A DNA stretch of 64,000 nucleotides from Stenopsyche tienmushanensis (Eukaryota; Arthropoda; Insecta; Trichoptera; Stenopsychidae), in NCBI GenBank assembly GCA_008973525.1, contig WACJ01000265.1, forward strand, positions 372,001 through 436,000, in the 5' to 3' direction. The translations under genes and the position numbers were made by a program. This document shows, in pieces, positions 48,455 to 61,304 of this stretch; within the stretch, counting starts at the first letter, position 1, and the number at the start of each line of letters is the position of its first letter. The notes beneath the pieces were generated by a model, which saw nothing but the letters and a program-made list of their open reading frames with translations, ran no database searches and was not told the origin of the DNA.

Positions 48455-51400
48455 TTGTACTGGAAAATATATTCAATATTTAGCTTTTGTCTGATGACAA
48501 ACGTATCGCAAGACTCAAATATCTCTTGTCTTTGAAAATATTAATACATGAATGATTTGTGGGAAAATTACATCCAACTTTAATGGCTAACTGACGGACT
48601 TCTGGGGTACTTGCAGTATGTAAAACCCTTTATTTATCATCGTTGCTTTGAACTAATGTGGAGTCGACGTGTTCTGAAATAACTTCTATTGTTTGTTCTT
48701 CATTAAGAACTTTGTCAGCTGTCAATTCTGCAACATCTTCAAAGCCTTACCGGTTGACAGTATGAGACAAAGTGATAATATTAGAATACACTTCTGCCAT
48801 AATTAGAGATACAAAATATTTGATCTTCTCACATTTTGACCACCCAATTCATCCACACATCATATTTGAGTTTCATGAGTTCATCTAATTTTAAATATAC
48901 GAGACTCATTCCAGCATATTTTCATTGTAAGGGTTGTTATAATCATCTGCATCTGGTTATTTATCAGGCCTTTTTGAATAATTTATTTCATAAAAGACGT
49001 TGATTACAGTATATTATACAACCGTATTCCATGCACAATACATAATTAATAATTTGGATCAATCATATTTTCCTACATAATTTATCATTGGAATTTAAAT
49101 ATTGCTGTATGGTTTGTACTGTCGACTTTTAGATATTCAAATTGTTTTGATTTATTTGAAATTTCTAATTGATTAGTGTTAATATTGTATTAAAACAATA
49201 GCGATATCTCATTCATCTGAAATCTGGTATGAGAAGATGAATACTCTCCGTAACGGGATGTAAGAAATAGCCGATACTAATGTGACATCCGATACCAAAA
49301 AGAAAGAATAAATGTGGTTTCGTTCGTTTGGCAGCTGTATATCTTCAGTTATTTCTGTCCATCGCTCTTAAGATCAATATATACACGAACATCATCTTAA
49401 TTCATATAACAGACAAGAAAATTGATTCGTAAATAGAATTGCAGCGTCTTTTTGTATTTATTCAACAATCACAAAAACCTCTTTCTTTCCTACCTCATCT
49501 CCCATAAATATATCCCGATTGTATCCTGAATTGCTCTCCATCATCTTACAATTCAAACAGAAGAAACGCTTCCAGCGTCTATAACGATATGTGATTCAAA
49601 CGTATAATGCAGATTTATGCTGTATACCCAAGTTACTCCTAAATCTAATATTTTTCCTTTTTTGCGGTTCTATCCGAAGCGAGATCTGATAGTCTAACGC
49701 GTGATCTATAATTCAAGCCTTTCGTCGATCCAGAGGGCAGATTTGAAAGTTGGCCGAGGATTACTGGGACATGTAAGGGTCGTAAAATTCGACTGGGCGT
49801 CCCAATTCTCCTGCGTCTTTCGTTGTTACATTATCTGCCATCTCAAAAGACACGTTGGTCTTCGATTCTGGTGCGTTTATATGTTTTTAAATTGGTGTCG
49901 TTTTTATGGGATTTTCAAGCCGAATCCAATTAGGATATGGAGCTGGGGTGATATTTAAGAACGCAGATACATATTTTTGTGACTGTTGCTTCTGTATGAT
50001 CGATATTTTCCAGACAATCAGATTGTGTTGTTTGAATTTCCACTTCAAACCGAAGCCGCTCCTTTGATTGCACAACGTCGGTGAACATTGCTCGAATGAC
50101 AAACAACTTTATATTTTTTGTGGGATGAAACGTGGATGTTTTAATATCAGATTTTTTGCTGGTAAGAAATTGGAAAAGCACTTTGCTGAATATTGTTTGC
50201 GTCGTATTATGTCAAACTGTTAGGCTATTAATCTTTTCAATGCACGAAGCATATATTGATGTACGATAAATACAAAAAAACTTGGATTATCTTTTTAAGT
50301 AATAAAATAAATATTTATATACCAGTCGACATTAATTTATACATCAGAAAATATGGACTCAAATTATTAGAAATATTATAAATTATGACCTAGTGATTCA
50401 AAACATGCCTTCTTAGTCCTTGTATTCCAGTCATATATGACTTTTGATATATCATCAATGACTGATTTAATATCAACATTGATTGTAGATTCTATACAAT
50501 TTGGCTTTAACATCTTCTTAACAGAGATTGGTTGAGCAAAATTAAAACTAAGGGCAACGAATACTACAAAGTGATAATTAAAATAGAAACTTAGCATAAA
50601 GTTCAAGATTTTTAGATAGTAAATAGAAGACTTTTTCAAGGAAGTAAATTTTGCAAGCTGAACATTTTGCCAAGATTCATATGTGCAAAGAAAAACACTC
50701 TTGTGTAAGAACAAATTAAAAAAACGACCCAAATCTATGAAATTATGTAAAAATATGATTATCTGAAGATTATGAAATTTCAATTTGGTAAATTTAAATA
50801 TCTGAAAAAAAAAGTATCATTATAAAGTTTTTCATCTAAATCTTTGCGGTCATATCTCAAGACAATTATGATAAAATTTTATGAAGTAATTTGTGCAAAT
50901 ATTTCAAATTTTAATAAGCATTTCATCAACTATTTCAGCTAAAAAATATTTTTAAATGCTTGATATTTTCGCTATTGGTTACGTCAAAAACATTTGACGG
51001 CTGAAACAGTGTCTATGTCAGAAATGGTGAACCTTTTTGAAAAGTGAAATATTAGCCTGTGGTTATTGTATTAGCCATCCTTTATTTGAAAGGATTCATA
51101 TAGTTTACGTGTATTTTTTGTTTTACAATATGATCTTTTTTGTTACATTTGAAATTAGTTACAATAAATGAACCTGCATGACTTAAGACACGTCAAAAAT
51201 ATCTTTTTTTTTAAATTTCATTTTTCTTAAGTTCATATCTCTAAGAATTTCGTCTATAACTTTGGTGAAGAAATTCGGATTGTTTCAACGCTTTACAGCT
51301 AATTCGTAAAATACGCTCGAAGCAATCACTTCATTCAAATTGCGCCCCAACGGCTGAGATGCTTTTGTTTGCAGACCAGAAGTTCCTGTTGGGGACCTTT

Positions 51401-51580
51401 CTTATCTTTGTTCTAGTAAAGCAGCAAATTAAGTCAAAAAATGTTAATACAGATTTTAAAAAAAGTGAATATGCAAGTGAAATCATTATAAGTCTGAATC
51501 GAGACGATCGATCGGAAATATGAATACTTTCGATGTTTCAAATTTGTTGGAACAAGAATCTTTATAGAACAACCCTGCCT
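48455..51580. other. AT-rich DNA, nothing recognised
   Basis: 49680-49960 is GC-richer and open for 85 codons without a known motif. Confidence 0.4.
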
Positions 51581-51589
51581 TCGAATATA

Positions 51590-52871
51590 TTGGGTTGGTG
51601 CAAAAGTTAAGGCCGTTTTTTATGATCCTAGGTAAAAAAATTTCTTCAAAAATGATGAATAGCATCTTCTTTTAAATGATTCCATTGTATAAAGGATGCT
51701 TTTCCTCTACTTTCTATTCAGTTTTGGCCTGGCCAGAGTACAGTGAAAAGCCCTTGTATTTTTTCCAAATGTCGGTCGATAAAGTGCATTTACGTCATTC
51801 TTTACTTTATGAATTCCGAAAAGACAATACTACGAGTGTGAAAACCAAAAACATTTGCGAAGTGTATGGAACAGATGTCATCAAAGTTCGACAGGTACGA
51901 AAATGGTTTACAAAATTCCGATCTGGGGATTTTTCACTAATTGATAAACCACATATCGGGCGGCCATTGAAGTCTGATGACGACAAGTTTAAAGTCATAA
52001 TTGTCACCAATCCACGTCTAACCACCAGGGAGATCGCGACGATGATGGAAGTCAACCAAAGAATCGTATTAAGACATTTGAAGCGTATGGGGATGGTTTC
52101 GCGGCACGACGTTTGGATACCTCATCAATTGTCGGCTGCCAATTTATTGGATAGTGTTTCAACGTGCGTTATTTTGAGTGCGAGACAAAAATGTGAACCT
52201 TTTTTGCATCGTTTGGTAACGGAAGATGAGAAATGGGTTGTGTACAACAACGTGACAAGAAAAAGACATTGGGCTATACCTGGACAAGCCCCATTAACAA
52301 CTTTGAAGGCCGAAGTCCACAAAAAAAAGTTATCCTTTGTGTTTGGTGGGATTGTAAGGGTATTGTGTATTTTGAACTCTTGAAAACCAATCAGACAATT
52401 ACAGCAAAACGATATTGTCAAAAATTATCCAAATTGAACATCGCCCTTCAAAAGAATAGACTAGAATTGGTAAACAGAAAAGGGGTAGTGTTTCATCACG
52501 ACAACGCGCGACCACGTAAGACTTTGATGACCCAACACAAGCTAAATGAGTTGAATTGGGATGTTATCAAGCATCCACCGTGCTCTCCTGATCTTGCTCC
52601 TTCCGATTTTTATTTATTCCGATTACTGCAAAATGTTTTAAATGATAAAAAAGTTGATACAATAGAGCAGGTAAAAACATCCCTTACTACATTTTTCGCA
52701 TCAAAATCCACGGAATTTTACACTAATGGTATTAAAAAGTTGATAAAAAGATGGGAGAAGGTTATAAGAACAGATAGAAATTATATAATTGATTTAATAA
52801 ATACTACAAGTCTAAAAAAAAATGTTTAATTGTATATGTAAAAAACGGCCCTAACTTTTGCACCAACCCAA
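51590..52871 (+). mobile_element. Nearly intact mariner transposon, 1282 bp
   Basis: TA duplications at 51588-51589 and 52872-52873 flank 33-bp terminal inverted repeats that differ at one base (TTGGGTTGGTGCAAAAGTTA is shared at both ends). Size and structure are those of full-length mariners (about 1.3 kb). The ends are close to those of the cecropia-type mariners. Well preserved terminal repeats and a single frameshift suggest a relatively young insertion. Confidence 0.93.
51769..52829 (+). pseudogene. Mariner transposase with one frameshift
   Basis: The D,D(34)D transposase that cuts and pastes mariner. From MSVDKVHLRHSLLYEF: N-terminal helix-turn-helix domains (residues about 1-115, with KWFTKFRSGDFSLID and GRP), first Asp in TEDEKW (52225-52227), second Asp in HHDNAR (52500-52502), third in LAPSDFYLF (52605-52607), exactly 34 residues between the last two. 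The reading frame shifts in an eight-A run at 52321-52328: the first frame continues as noise to 52383, while the second frame carries CVWWDCKGIVYFELL onward to TAA at 52827-52829. A missing A in the run explains it. HHDNARPR replaces the usual HDNARPH. About 353 codons, usual for the family. An ATG at 51676 lies in frame, but the family start is 51769. Confidence 0.88.
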
Positions 52872-52879
52872 TATATTGA

Positions 52880-54300
52880 AGTTTCGCCAAAAATGTCCCC
52901 ATATGAAATGAGTCAATAGTTTCTAATAATACCCGAGTCTTTGTTTGCATATTATTACACGGAAAATTACATAATAATGTTTGTTGGAACTTTTGAGGTG
53001 ATCCTCGTTGAAATGACTTGTTTTCGCAAAGTGTAATAGCCCCTACCTGTTTCAATGAACTTTTTCCTCATATACGCTTTAGCGTTATCTGTTCATATGA
53101 AACTTCGTGAAGTAGTTTCTGTTTATTTTTCTGCTCATATCGGATATTACATTTTCGACACATTTTCCTGTGATTTCCACTTGTAGTATCTTGACTCATT
53201 AAGTCGGCCGAATTTAATATCACCAATAATACAATGCTCCACTATCAAAATTGATGAGTTCCGATATTTCACCGCCGAAAATAATGACTGAGATTTTTTA
53301 GCCCCTGAAAGGGTTCGTCTATATGCTTAGCGAGTTCCGTGGGGTGGTCAACACAACCCTTTTACTGCCACCGAGGTTATGAAAATTTAAAAGCGAAGCG
53401 GAGAAAAGTGGAACTTTGAGTTATGAGCAACACAAAGTATGAAGAACTTTGAGTTACCACTCATATGAAATTTATATATCAGGGGGTGGGACGTGACAAA
53501 TGGCACGGGGCTATCTCATGAGACACGATACAAAGAGGATGGAGTCTACCACTTTTTCTTCATATATTTTTATAACCCGAATTTCTTATAAAAGCACGTT
53601 CTATGGGGAGAACCCGAAAGTCGTGAACGAATCATCATCCATCAGCTGATACCTAAGTCAATTGTTCAGAATTGGGAATCCACGACGCTAACGTCTGAAG
53701 TATTTTTAGTCCTGGCAAATATATAACCGCGTGCTCAGAAGCATTTATATTTTGCCAACAAATAAATATAATAATTTTGTCTTCCACGTATAGCAACGTA
53801 ATCAATTCAACACATCAGCTTTGTTAGTACAGCATTAATCAATCGACATTTACATGCCATTACTTAATCCCTTTATCAAATGATAGATGCAAGTAATGTA
53901 TATTATCATCATATAATCGGACATTGGCACAATGTGTCAACCTCTATTGACTAATATAATCGAGTCTCTTTTTATTCGATGAATACATTCCAAAGAACAC
54001 TGCATTAATACAAAGCAATAGGTTGAAACACTTCCGAGCGATTTCGCAATAAATTCACGAAACTCTACTTTTTTCATAAAATTGATATATGTATTTTTTA
54101 AACCAGAAAATATGTAGACAAAATAGTTCACTGCATCGATGTGGTTTTAATAAGTGTTTTTTAATCAAAAAGATAAAATTCAAAAACTTATTATTTTTGA
54201 CTTGATTTGTATGTACAGGTATTTAAATGTCACGTAAATACATAACATATTTATATATTTTTTAAAATACAATTTGCTTACAATCGGGCTTCGTATGACA
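52880..54300. other. Intergenic or intronic DNA, nothing recognised
   Basis: A GC-richer patch at 53290-53560 has no identifiable element ends. Confidence 0.4.
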
Positions 54301-54325
54301 CGGCTTTATACATACATAGAGAATC

Positions 54326-54590
54326 AGAAGTAGTTTCTGGAGATTTTTTTTTACCATCAATAGAAAATGAATACAAAAAATCAACAAACATTTGTCGTAA
54401 TATTGTTGGAGAAGGTTTTGATGACTTGGATATTAATGACATCCAAGGAATATTACTGAATTTTTGACAATCGCTTATTACTGAATTTTCGAAGGCTAAA
54501 ACCAGAAATACTCATAGTTATCTGACGATGGAAGCCCACAACAGATCTCGAAAAAGAATTATAAGTGATAGCGATAATGAATTAATGATA
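54326..54590 (+). pseudogene. Possible pogo/Tigger transposase C-terminal relic
   Basis: Reads NICRNIVGEGFDDLDINDIQ GIL, a stop, then RSRKRIISDSDNEL. An acidic GFDD-D tail resembles the C-terminal extension of Tigger-type transposases. Downstream, TGCGATTTCGAAGTTATGCGG-like words recur at about 54675 and 55360-55400, as in Tigger flanks. Weak call. Confidence 0.3.
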
Positions 54591-55499
54591 TATTATTATA
54601 TGCATTAAAGCTTTTTTTTTCAATTAATTTCCTAAATATATGTGTTTCGTAAAAAAGTACATACTCTTTTTGTGCGATTTCGAAGTTATGCGGTGTTTTA
54701 TTTTTTTTATTTCATAGTGTGCGTATCGAGGTTCTTTGAATAAAATAGGAAATAGATCATCAACACTGATCGAAATTTGCAAAAAAATTATAATTTGGGA
54801 CTAAACTGGGAACTTGGCCGCCCTACCATAATTAAATCTTTTAACGCGTTTTTCTCGAAACTACTTTTTTCAACACGGTTGACATTATATATCATGTTTT
54901 AATTAATTGATTTACCTCAAACTGGGTACGAACCTTTTCTATATAACTCTTTATTATTCCTACCAGATTTATGTCAAAATTTATTTTTTAACTATTTAAA
55001 AAAAGATAAAACTGACAAAATAAGGCCAAGAAATGACTTGACTGATTTTTTTTAAACAGTTGCCATTTTGTGATTTTTTTTGAATTAGGAACTATTGTGA
55101 CATCTTTAACAATTATGAATAATATTGTTGTAAAAATAAAATCTACACAGAACAATGATGACATTGACATTGGGTATATACTATTTTTCCGAAGAAGAGA
55201 GCGATTTTGAGTCATATCGAAAATCGCAACAAAAATTATCATACAGCGATGATAGTTTGTAATTAAAATAATTAGTATTTCTCTAATGGATGTACCAAAA
55301 ATGTTATTTCTTAATTGCCTTATTGTTTTCCTGTTTTTTTTATTAATTTTTTTTATGCGATTTTGGATATATTTTATATAGCTGTTTCAAAGTTATGCGG
55401 TTTTTAAAATTCATGGAACGCATCTTCTCTTTTTCTATGTGATTCATAGTTTTTTTTGTGCGATTTTCCGCCAAAAAATGGTTTAAGTGTACTTATATT

Positions 55500-57960
55500 A
55501 GCTCTCTTCGATCTTATTTTAGAATGCAAACCCTAATTTTGTTAGAACTTTAAATCCTGTATAACACGGATTTGTATTACACGATTCTTGTGCGGAACCA
55601 TATAACTGTGTTATCCTTGGGAATAAATTTAAATCCATATCAAGCTTTACGTTCTTCACGTATTAATGCGGGCACGGACTGTAAAGAGTTAAAATAAATA
55701 TAAAATCCGTTTGCAGAATTGATATTAACCATTAGACTGCTGAGGCACGATTTATCGTAGATTGCCAACCGATCGATTACTGCTATCGTCGTCGTTGATG
55801 ACGTCATAATTGCTATAATATCAATACTTTTACATTTTTATTTATTTCATATAGTTTTTTAGCATAAAATAGCGATGGATATGTGTCGAATACGATTCGT
55901 GTTAATTACGTTTGAGTAACATGTTTATAATTTTTTACTGTTAATGTTGTAGCTTAAGCTGAAAAAAAATATTCCTAGGCAATGATTTAGAATTAATTCA
56001 ATACGTCTGAATTTATAGCATAAAACTTCTCTCGTAGGAAAATGATGTATTGAAATTTCAGTTTTCAAGGCTAGTAAATTTATTATGATTATACAAGTGG
56101 TTTTTTTACTACATATCGATAATCGGTTGTTAAAATAACTTTTTATTACATAGAATGTGGTAAGAGTGATTTTTTTCAATGCGTTCAACCTAGTTTTAAT
56201 GTCTTCAACATTAAACAGTTGCACGAGTTGAGTATTTGGAATGGAATGCATGTCTGAAATCATTCCTTTTTAAAATGCATCATATCACCTTGATCTCATG
56301 TAGATTGCTTATGAATATTTATCGAATGGTGATGATTTTGGTATTCATTTTTTGAGAATGTTCTGCAAAACAGTACACGATTACAACTGTAAGGTAACAG
56401 CGAGTGCACGTTCTTAGATATTCAATAACATTAAATATATAATACACTTTTGTGTTTTAAATCTATCATTATTATAGATATCCAATTTTGCACATCATGA
56501 ATTAGCTTTATATAAAAAATATTATAAAAGTTGCTTTACCATTCAAAACTGTTTGTCATTTAAATACTTATTTCTGTCCATTTCTAATCAAGAATTATCT
56601 TCCATTCTCCGTTTATTTTCAAGTCAAGGGCTTTGTGGTTCTGTAACTAATTCTGTGGTCTCTCTATTTTTCTTCTTTAACAAAATTACAGTCGCACGAT
56701 AGTAAAAATGTGACATTATTTATATATAAATATCTTTTTGAATAACAATAAAATAATAAAATGTAGTCACACACAAGAGGCAATAAAGTAGTCCAAATGA
56801 ATACATTCACGAGTCAATTTTGAGTCGCGATCCAAAGTTTGGAATACAATCGCCCAATTTGTCACAAATTTTATTCAGCACAACCCAACAGGGATTCCCC
56901 CTTTGTATTCTGATAGACGATAAGCCCTTTACATGGATTTTTGGGTCATTGTATAACGGCGAATTGTTCTACACGTAATAGACTGCTATGCACTCTGTCC
57001 AATCTTCATGCGAAAATATTAAATATTCAAATCGAATCCGACTCGCCACCCATGTGTCATGATTACAAGGGCAGGGCTATATAAAGTGATACAAAATTGA
57101 TGTTAATTTAAAAATTGTCAAGTTACATTGCCACAAAGACAGAATTTGGTATGAAAGCATACAATTTCTACGTTTGCAGGTTTGCAAATTGAATGTTAAA
57201 AATGCACAATTTTCCTCCATTTCCCGTATAAGTAGCGTCCCCACTTCCGGAGGAGGATAACAGGAAGCGACGTAGGAGATAATATACAATCTACGACCGC
57301 CGGAAAAGGCATTCTATTTAGGTCAAAGGATACCGAGAAGCTCATTTAATACCGCAAAATTGGATAATTTTTAAGTTGCATGGCTTAGTCGTGACACTTC
57401 TATTTCACTCCGCTTCTTCTTTTTGCTTCCTTTTTTCATTCCACCTGTCTTCCAGCTGACTGATGAGGGAGACTCTTGTTTTTCGTGTTGGGCTTCAAAT
57501 TGTCGGGAGCGACATACCATGTTAGCAGGTGGAAAACTGGGCCGGAAAATGAGAGTGGTCGTGAAACGCCCGAAACGTTTGTAAAGGACTGTTGTATATT
57601 TTGCAATTTTTTTTACCATCCCCCTTTTATTGCCCCATTTTTTTAAAATCTTTATTGTAACAACTTTCTTTTGAAAGTCGAGCCTGTTTGTTTTTTGTGC
57701 AATTGCCTCGTGTCGTGGGCTTTTATGTACACGAACGACTTCTTTGTGGTATGATTAACTTGTTCAAAATGACATAGCATTCATCTGCATAAAATGGCTT
57801 AACGCCAATCATAAATTTTTAAATCAGTCTTATCTCTTTCATTGCTTTCCACATGTGGTTATATTACAAATAAAGATTATTCTATTAGGCTTAACTTTCA
57901 TCATGCAATTTAAAAAAGTAAAATTGTCAGAGTATAATGATATCTAATTAATTTCATTTC
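55500..57960. other. Intergenic or intronic DNA, nothing recognised
   Basis: 57220-57560 is GC-richer; no frame or repeat could be assigned. Confidence 0.4.
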
Positions 57961-57981
57961 GATGCGCCAATCTTTGCTAAT

Positions 57982-58236
57982 TTGATAGTAACCTGGAGCT
58001 TTTTAGGGAACGCAATGCTATTGGAGACAAGAGATGAATCCTTTACGTCACCACCTAAAGTAAAAGACAGCGCTTGGGAAGCAATCAAACCTCAAACTCC
58101 CACCCCAAGAGTAGAATTACACCACAAAATTATGATCCCATGCATTTGTTGGGATAATACGGGTGTCATCCGTTATGAATTATTGGATTATATGTCAACA
58201 ATCACGATGAAATGGATGCTCGCTGTAAGCAACTGA
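57982..58236 (+). pseudogene. Mariner transposase relic (central catalytic part)
   Basis: An open 84-codon stretch whose second half reads AWEAIKPQTPTPRVELHHK, then MIPCICWDNTGVIRYELL. The block KVMLCIWWD--GV-YYELL with TIT a few residues later is the strand between first and second catalytic Asp in mariner transposases. The flanks lose similarity at once. Confidence 0.65.
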
Positions 58237-59920
58237 AATGATATGAAGACCTGCCCTTGTAATTTCAGAGACAAATGGAGAATAATCATAGAACATGACA
58301 TATAATTCAAAATGGATTAAACTTATTTCGTATCCTGTTGTTCAATTTTTAAATAATGCTTGCTAATATACGTAAAAATGTGTGTGATAATTTAAAATTT
58401 TAAAGATTTGCTCAGAATACCATCGAGTATCATATGATATTTTAAGAAATAGATAATTGATGACTGAATGGATGAAAGATATCATGAATTTGAGGTTAAA
58501 TGGATGATATTTGGATATAAATGGATGAAAGCGATGATTGATTAACCAGATTTGTACTGGAAACTAATATCATGATTTACATGAAACCCCTAAACATAAG
58601 CACTTTTTTTAATTATCATTATTTTATTTCAATAAATATATTTATTTGAGCGATTTCTGTACTGGGAAAAATGTTTCACACTAGCCAAAATGTATGCCAT
58701 TTTCCTGTTTGGTCCATAAATATATCCCGGTGGATGAATATTAATATCTTCTTTTTTCTCATACCAGATGTGTAGGCGTCTCGTATTTATTTGGATTTTT
58801 TTTTTGTATAAAAGTAGTTTGCTTTTTTATTTCGGAGCCGCTGGATTCAATCATTTACAATTTGACAGTTATCCAATTTTTTGGAACTCAAATATATATT
58901 TAAAAAAATATTTCTTCAAGTGCTAAATACACAAACTGCGTAAATGACAGCTTACATGTTAAAAGAATGATATTGTCGATATTGAAAAATAAGACTAAGT
59001 TAAAATATTTTTAACTTCATAGATAAAAAATAAATTACAGTGTAACGTTTTTTAACTCTGTAACGTTTCAATTGAATATCCTACGAATAAACATAAAATC
59101 AATAAAAATATAGTAAAAAAAAAATCACAAATCAAAGGGTTAAAAGGCTACTAATTAAAACATAGCAGCTAGAATCGTGATAAGAGTAGACTTATAATAT
59201 GACCGAGAAATAGATGGATTTCTATCTGATTATTAGTAATTGGATGTGTTTATTCTATGAAATTCCAAATTTCTGTGATAATTTTGCAATGGTTTGGCAT
59301 GGATCTGATTCGACTAGTGACATGAATAAGCCATTATCGAAATTCAAGACTCATTACAATTTAGGTGCGTTCTTCAAGTTTCTATTTTATGATTTTAGCT
59401 CGCGAAACCATCTTTCATAGCATCCATTGAGTTCTCTATAAAGATCATTAATTATTTAGGACGTTTCAAACACTGCCACTTTCGAAGAAAGTGAGTATAA
59501 AATACCTAATGTCTTTGCGAGTTTCGCCTCTTTTAAAGGTGGTTTGACACTTATCGACCACAAAAATGCTGTTCAAAAATATGGTTTATTTTTTAATCTC
59601 GAAATTGTGGCGTTTTGATACTGAAATTCTTAAACAGGATGTTTTGCATATGGACCGACAATTGTTTTTTTTTGGGAGTCTTTTGCTACGTTTCACACTT
59701 TATGTCTAAAGTGTCAGGGTTGTCAAAATTGAATTTGTTTTTAACATTTTGAAAAAATACCCTAAATTTCACATTCCCAAAATTGACAATATTTTTTTAA
59801 TCCGTTGTCGTAATAACACGAAATAACTGTTTTAGTATTTTACAATGTGTTTTTGGTCCAAATAAATCATTATTTTACGCAATTGACTTAAAAAATATTA
59901 CTTCTGATAAGGAGCATCAT

Positions 59921-60761
59921 CAGGGCTTATCGGTTTTCAAAACCGGTTTTGAAAAAACGGGTTTTTAGGCAAAAATAGTGACCTTTAAAACCCGGTTTTT
60001 TATCCTTAAAATCCGGTTTTGAATATAAAAAATATGTTTTCCATTATTTAAGAATTTTGGACGAAAAATATTGAATAGTCCACTAGACAGCACATACTCT
60101 TGGTATATTGTAAATTAATGTGTCCTCAGTCTTTCACCGACATTCAGAGTGGACAAGTTGAGAGATACACCAACTCAATTGTTTAGGCATCAATAAGTTT
60201 TACAAAATCGGAAGTTTGGAAACATTTCAAGAAGGTTCCAGACGACAAAGCACGTTGAAACCATTACAACAAAATGTTCAGCTGCAAAGTATCATCGACG
60301 AGCTGCTTTTTGCGCATTTGTTCACCAAATATCTGAAACAAAAATAGTGACCACAGCCAAACCAAGACCCTCCTTCCTTCCAAAACAAGTCGGCATCGAA
60401 AATTTCTTTAAAAATAGTAGTTTAGAAGAAATTGTTTTAAAATTAGCAGCAGTGAATATTTTCACTATGAATTTGGTTTTTTAAGAGCAAAATTATATTT
60501 AAAAGTTTACCTTAATCCGATATTTCGAACCACCGATCGGGTTCATTTTCAAGGATTTTTAATGTTTATTAATTGTTCTGATAATTTCATGCATTGGTCT
60601 GCGTAATGCTTTCAATATTGAATTAAATTTGAATCATCTTAATATATCTGTTAGGTTAATTTTATATTTCTTAAAACAAAAAACCGGTGGAATCCGGTTT
60701 CGTTCATAAACTGAAAATCGAAAACCGGTATTGAAAAATGTCGGTTTTTGTACAAGCCCTA
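59921..60761 (+). mobile_element. hAT element nested in family E copy 2
   Basis: Begins CAGGGCTTATCGGTTTTC and ends as the inverse of TAGGGCTTGTACAAAAACCG. Flanking octamers agcatcat / aatatcac match at 5 of 8, all differences being transitions, as expected of an aged 8-bp duplication. CCGGTTTT words crowd both subterminal regions, as do transposase-binding motifs in hATs. Confidence 0.7.
60205..60480 (+). pseudogene. hAT transposase N-terminus relic with BED zinc finger
   Basis: Frame 1 reads KSEVWKHFKKVPDDKAR, a stop, NHYNKMFSCKVSSTS: the BED finger, in which the first Cys codon is now TGA and the second Cys is Tyr. After a frameshift: AKPRPSFLPKQVGIENFF, KNSSLEEIVLKLAAVNIFTM, which matches the segment following the BED finger in hAT/ZBED transposases (I--FF-----LEE-LA--AA-D). 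Inactive. Confidence 0.7.
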
Positions 60762-61304
60762 AATATCACAAGCATAAAAAGTATTTTATTAACCCTGACC
60801 CTGGCAAACTGGTATGTCTTCAAGTTTAACGACTTGTAGAATGATTTATGTGACAATTAACATATTTTTGGAAGGGTATAGAAAACTTTTAGAAAACTTT
60901 TAAAAATTAAACCGAGTTCAAAATAGTTATTATTTTTTTGTTTAAAGAATTTAGAAGATCACATTTCTCTTTTCGCTTGCACACACTTGCACATTTTATG
61001 TAACTTTGGAAGTTCAGATCTAATTTTCTTTAAGTCAATTGCATAAAATAATGATTTATTTAGATCTAAGATATATTTAAAAAAAATACAAAAACAGTTA
61101 TTTCGTCGTTCTTACGTCTACAAAATAAAAAAATGATGAATTATGATTTAAAAATGAAATTTTGGGTATTTTTCAAAATGTTGATAAATATTTATTTTGA
61201 CAACCCTGACACTTAGGACATAGAGCCTATATGTGAAACGTAGCAAAATACCTCACCATCCCCTAAAAAATGTTTCGGTTCATGTGCAAAACACCCTGTA
61301 TATT

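Larger units (their letters stand above)
59635..61298. mobile_element. Long inverted-repeat DNA element, family E copy 2, split by a hAT insertion
   Basis: Ends CAGGATGTTTTGCATATGGA and (reverse complement) CAGGGTGTTTTGCACATGAA; TA follows on the right, AA on the left. Both arms match those of 47358-48449; its middle (TTAACCCTGACCCTGGCAAA) is the reverse complement of the corresponding part there, so the two copies lie in opposite orientation. The three 65-bp units are absent. Nested insertion at 59921-60761. Confidence 0.75.
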
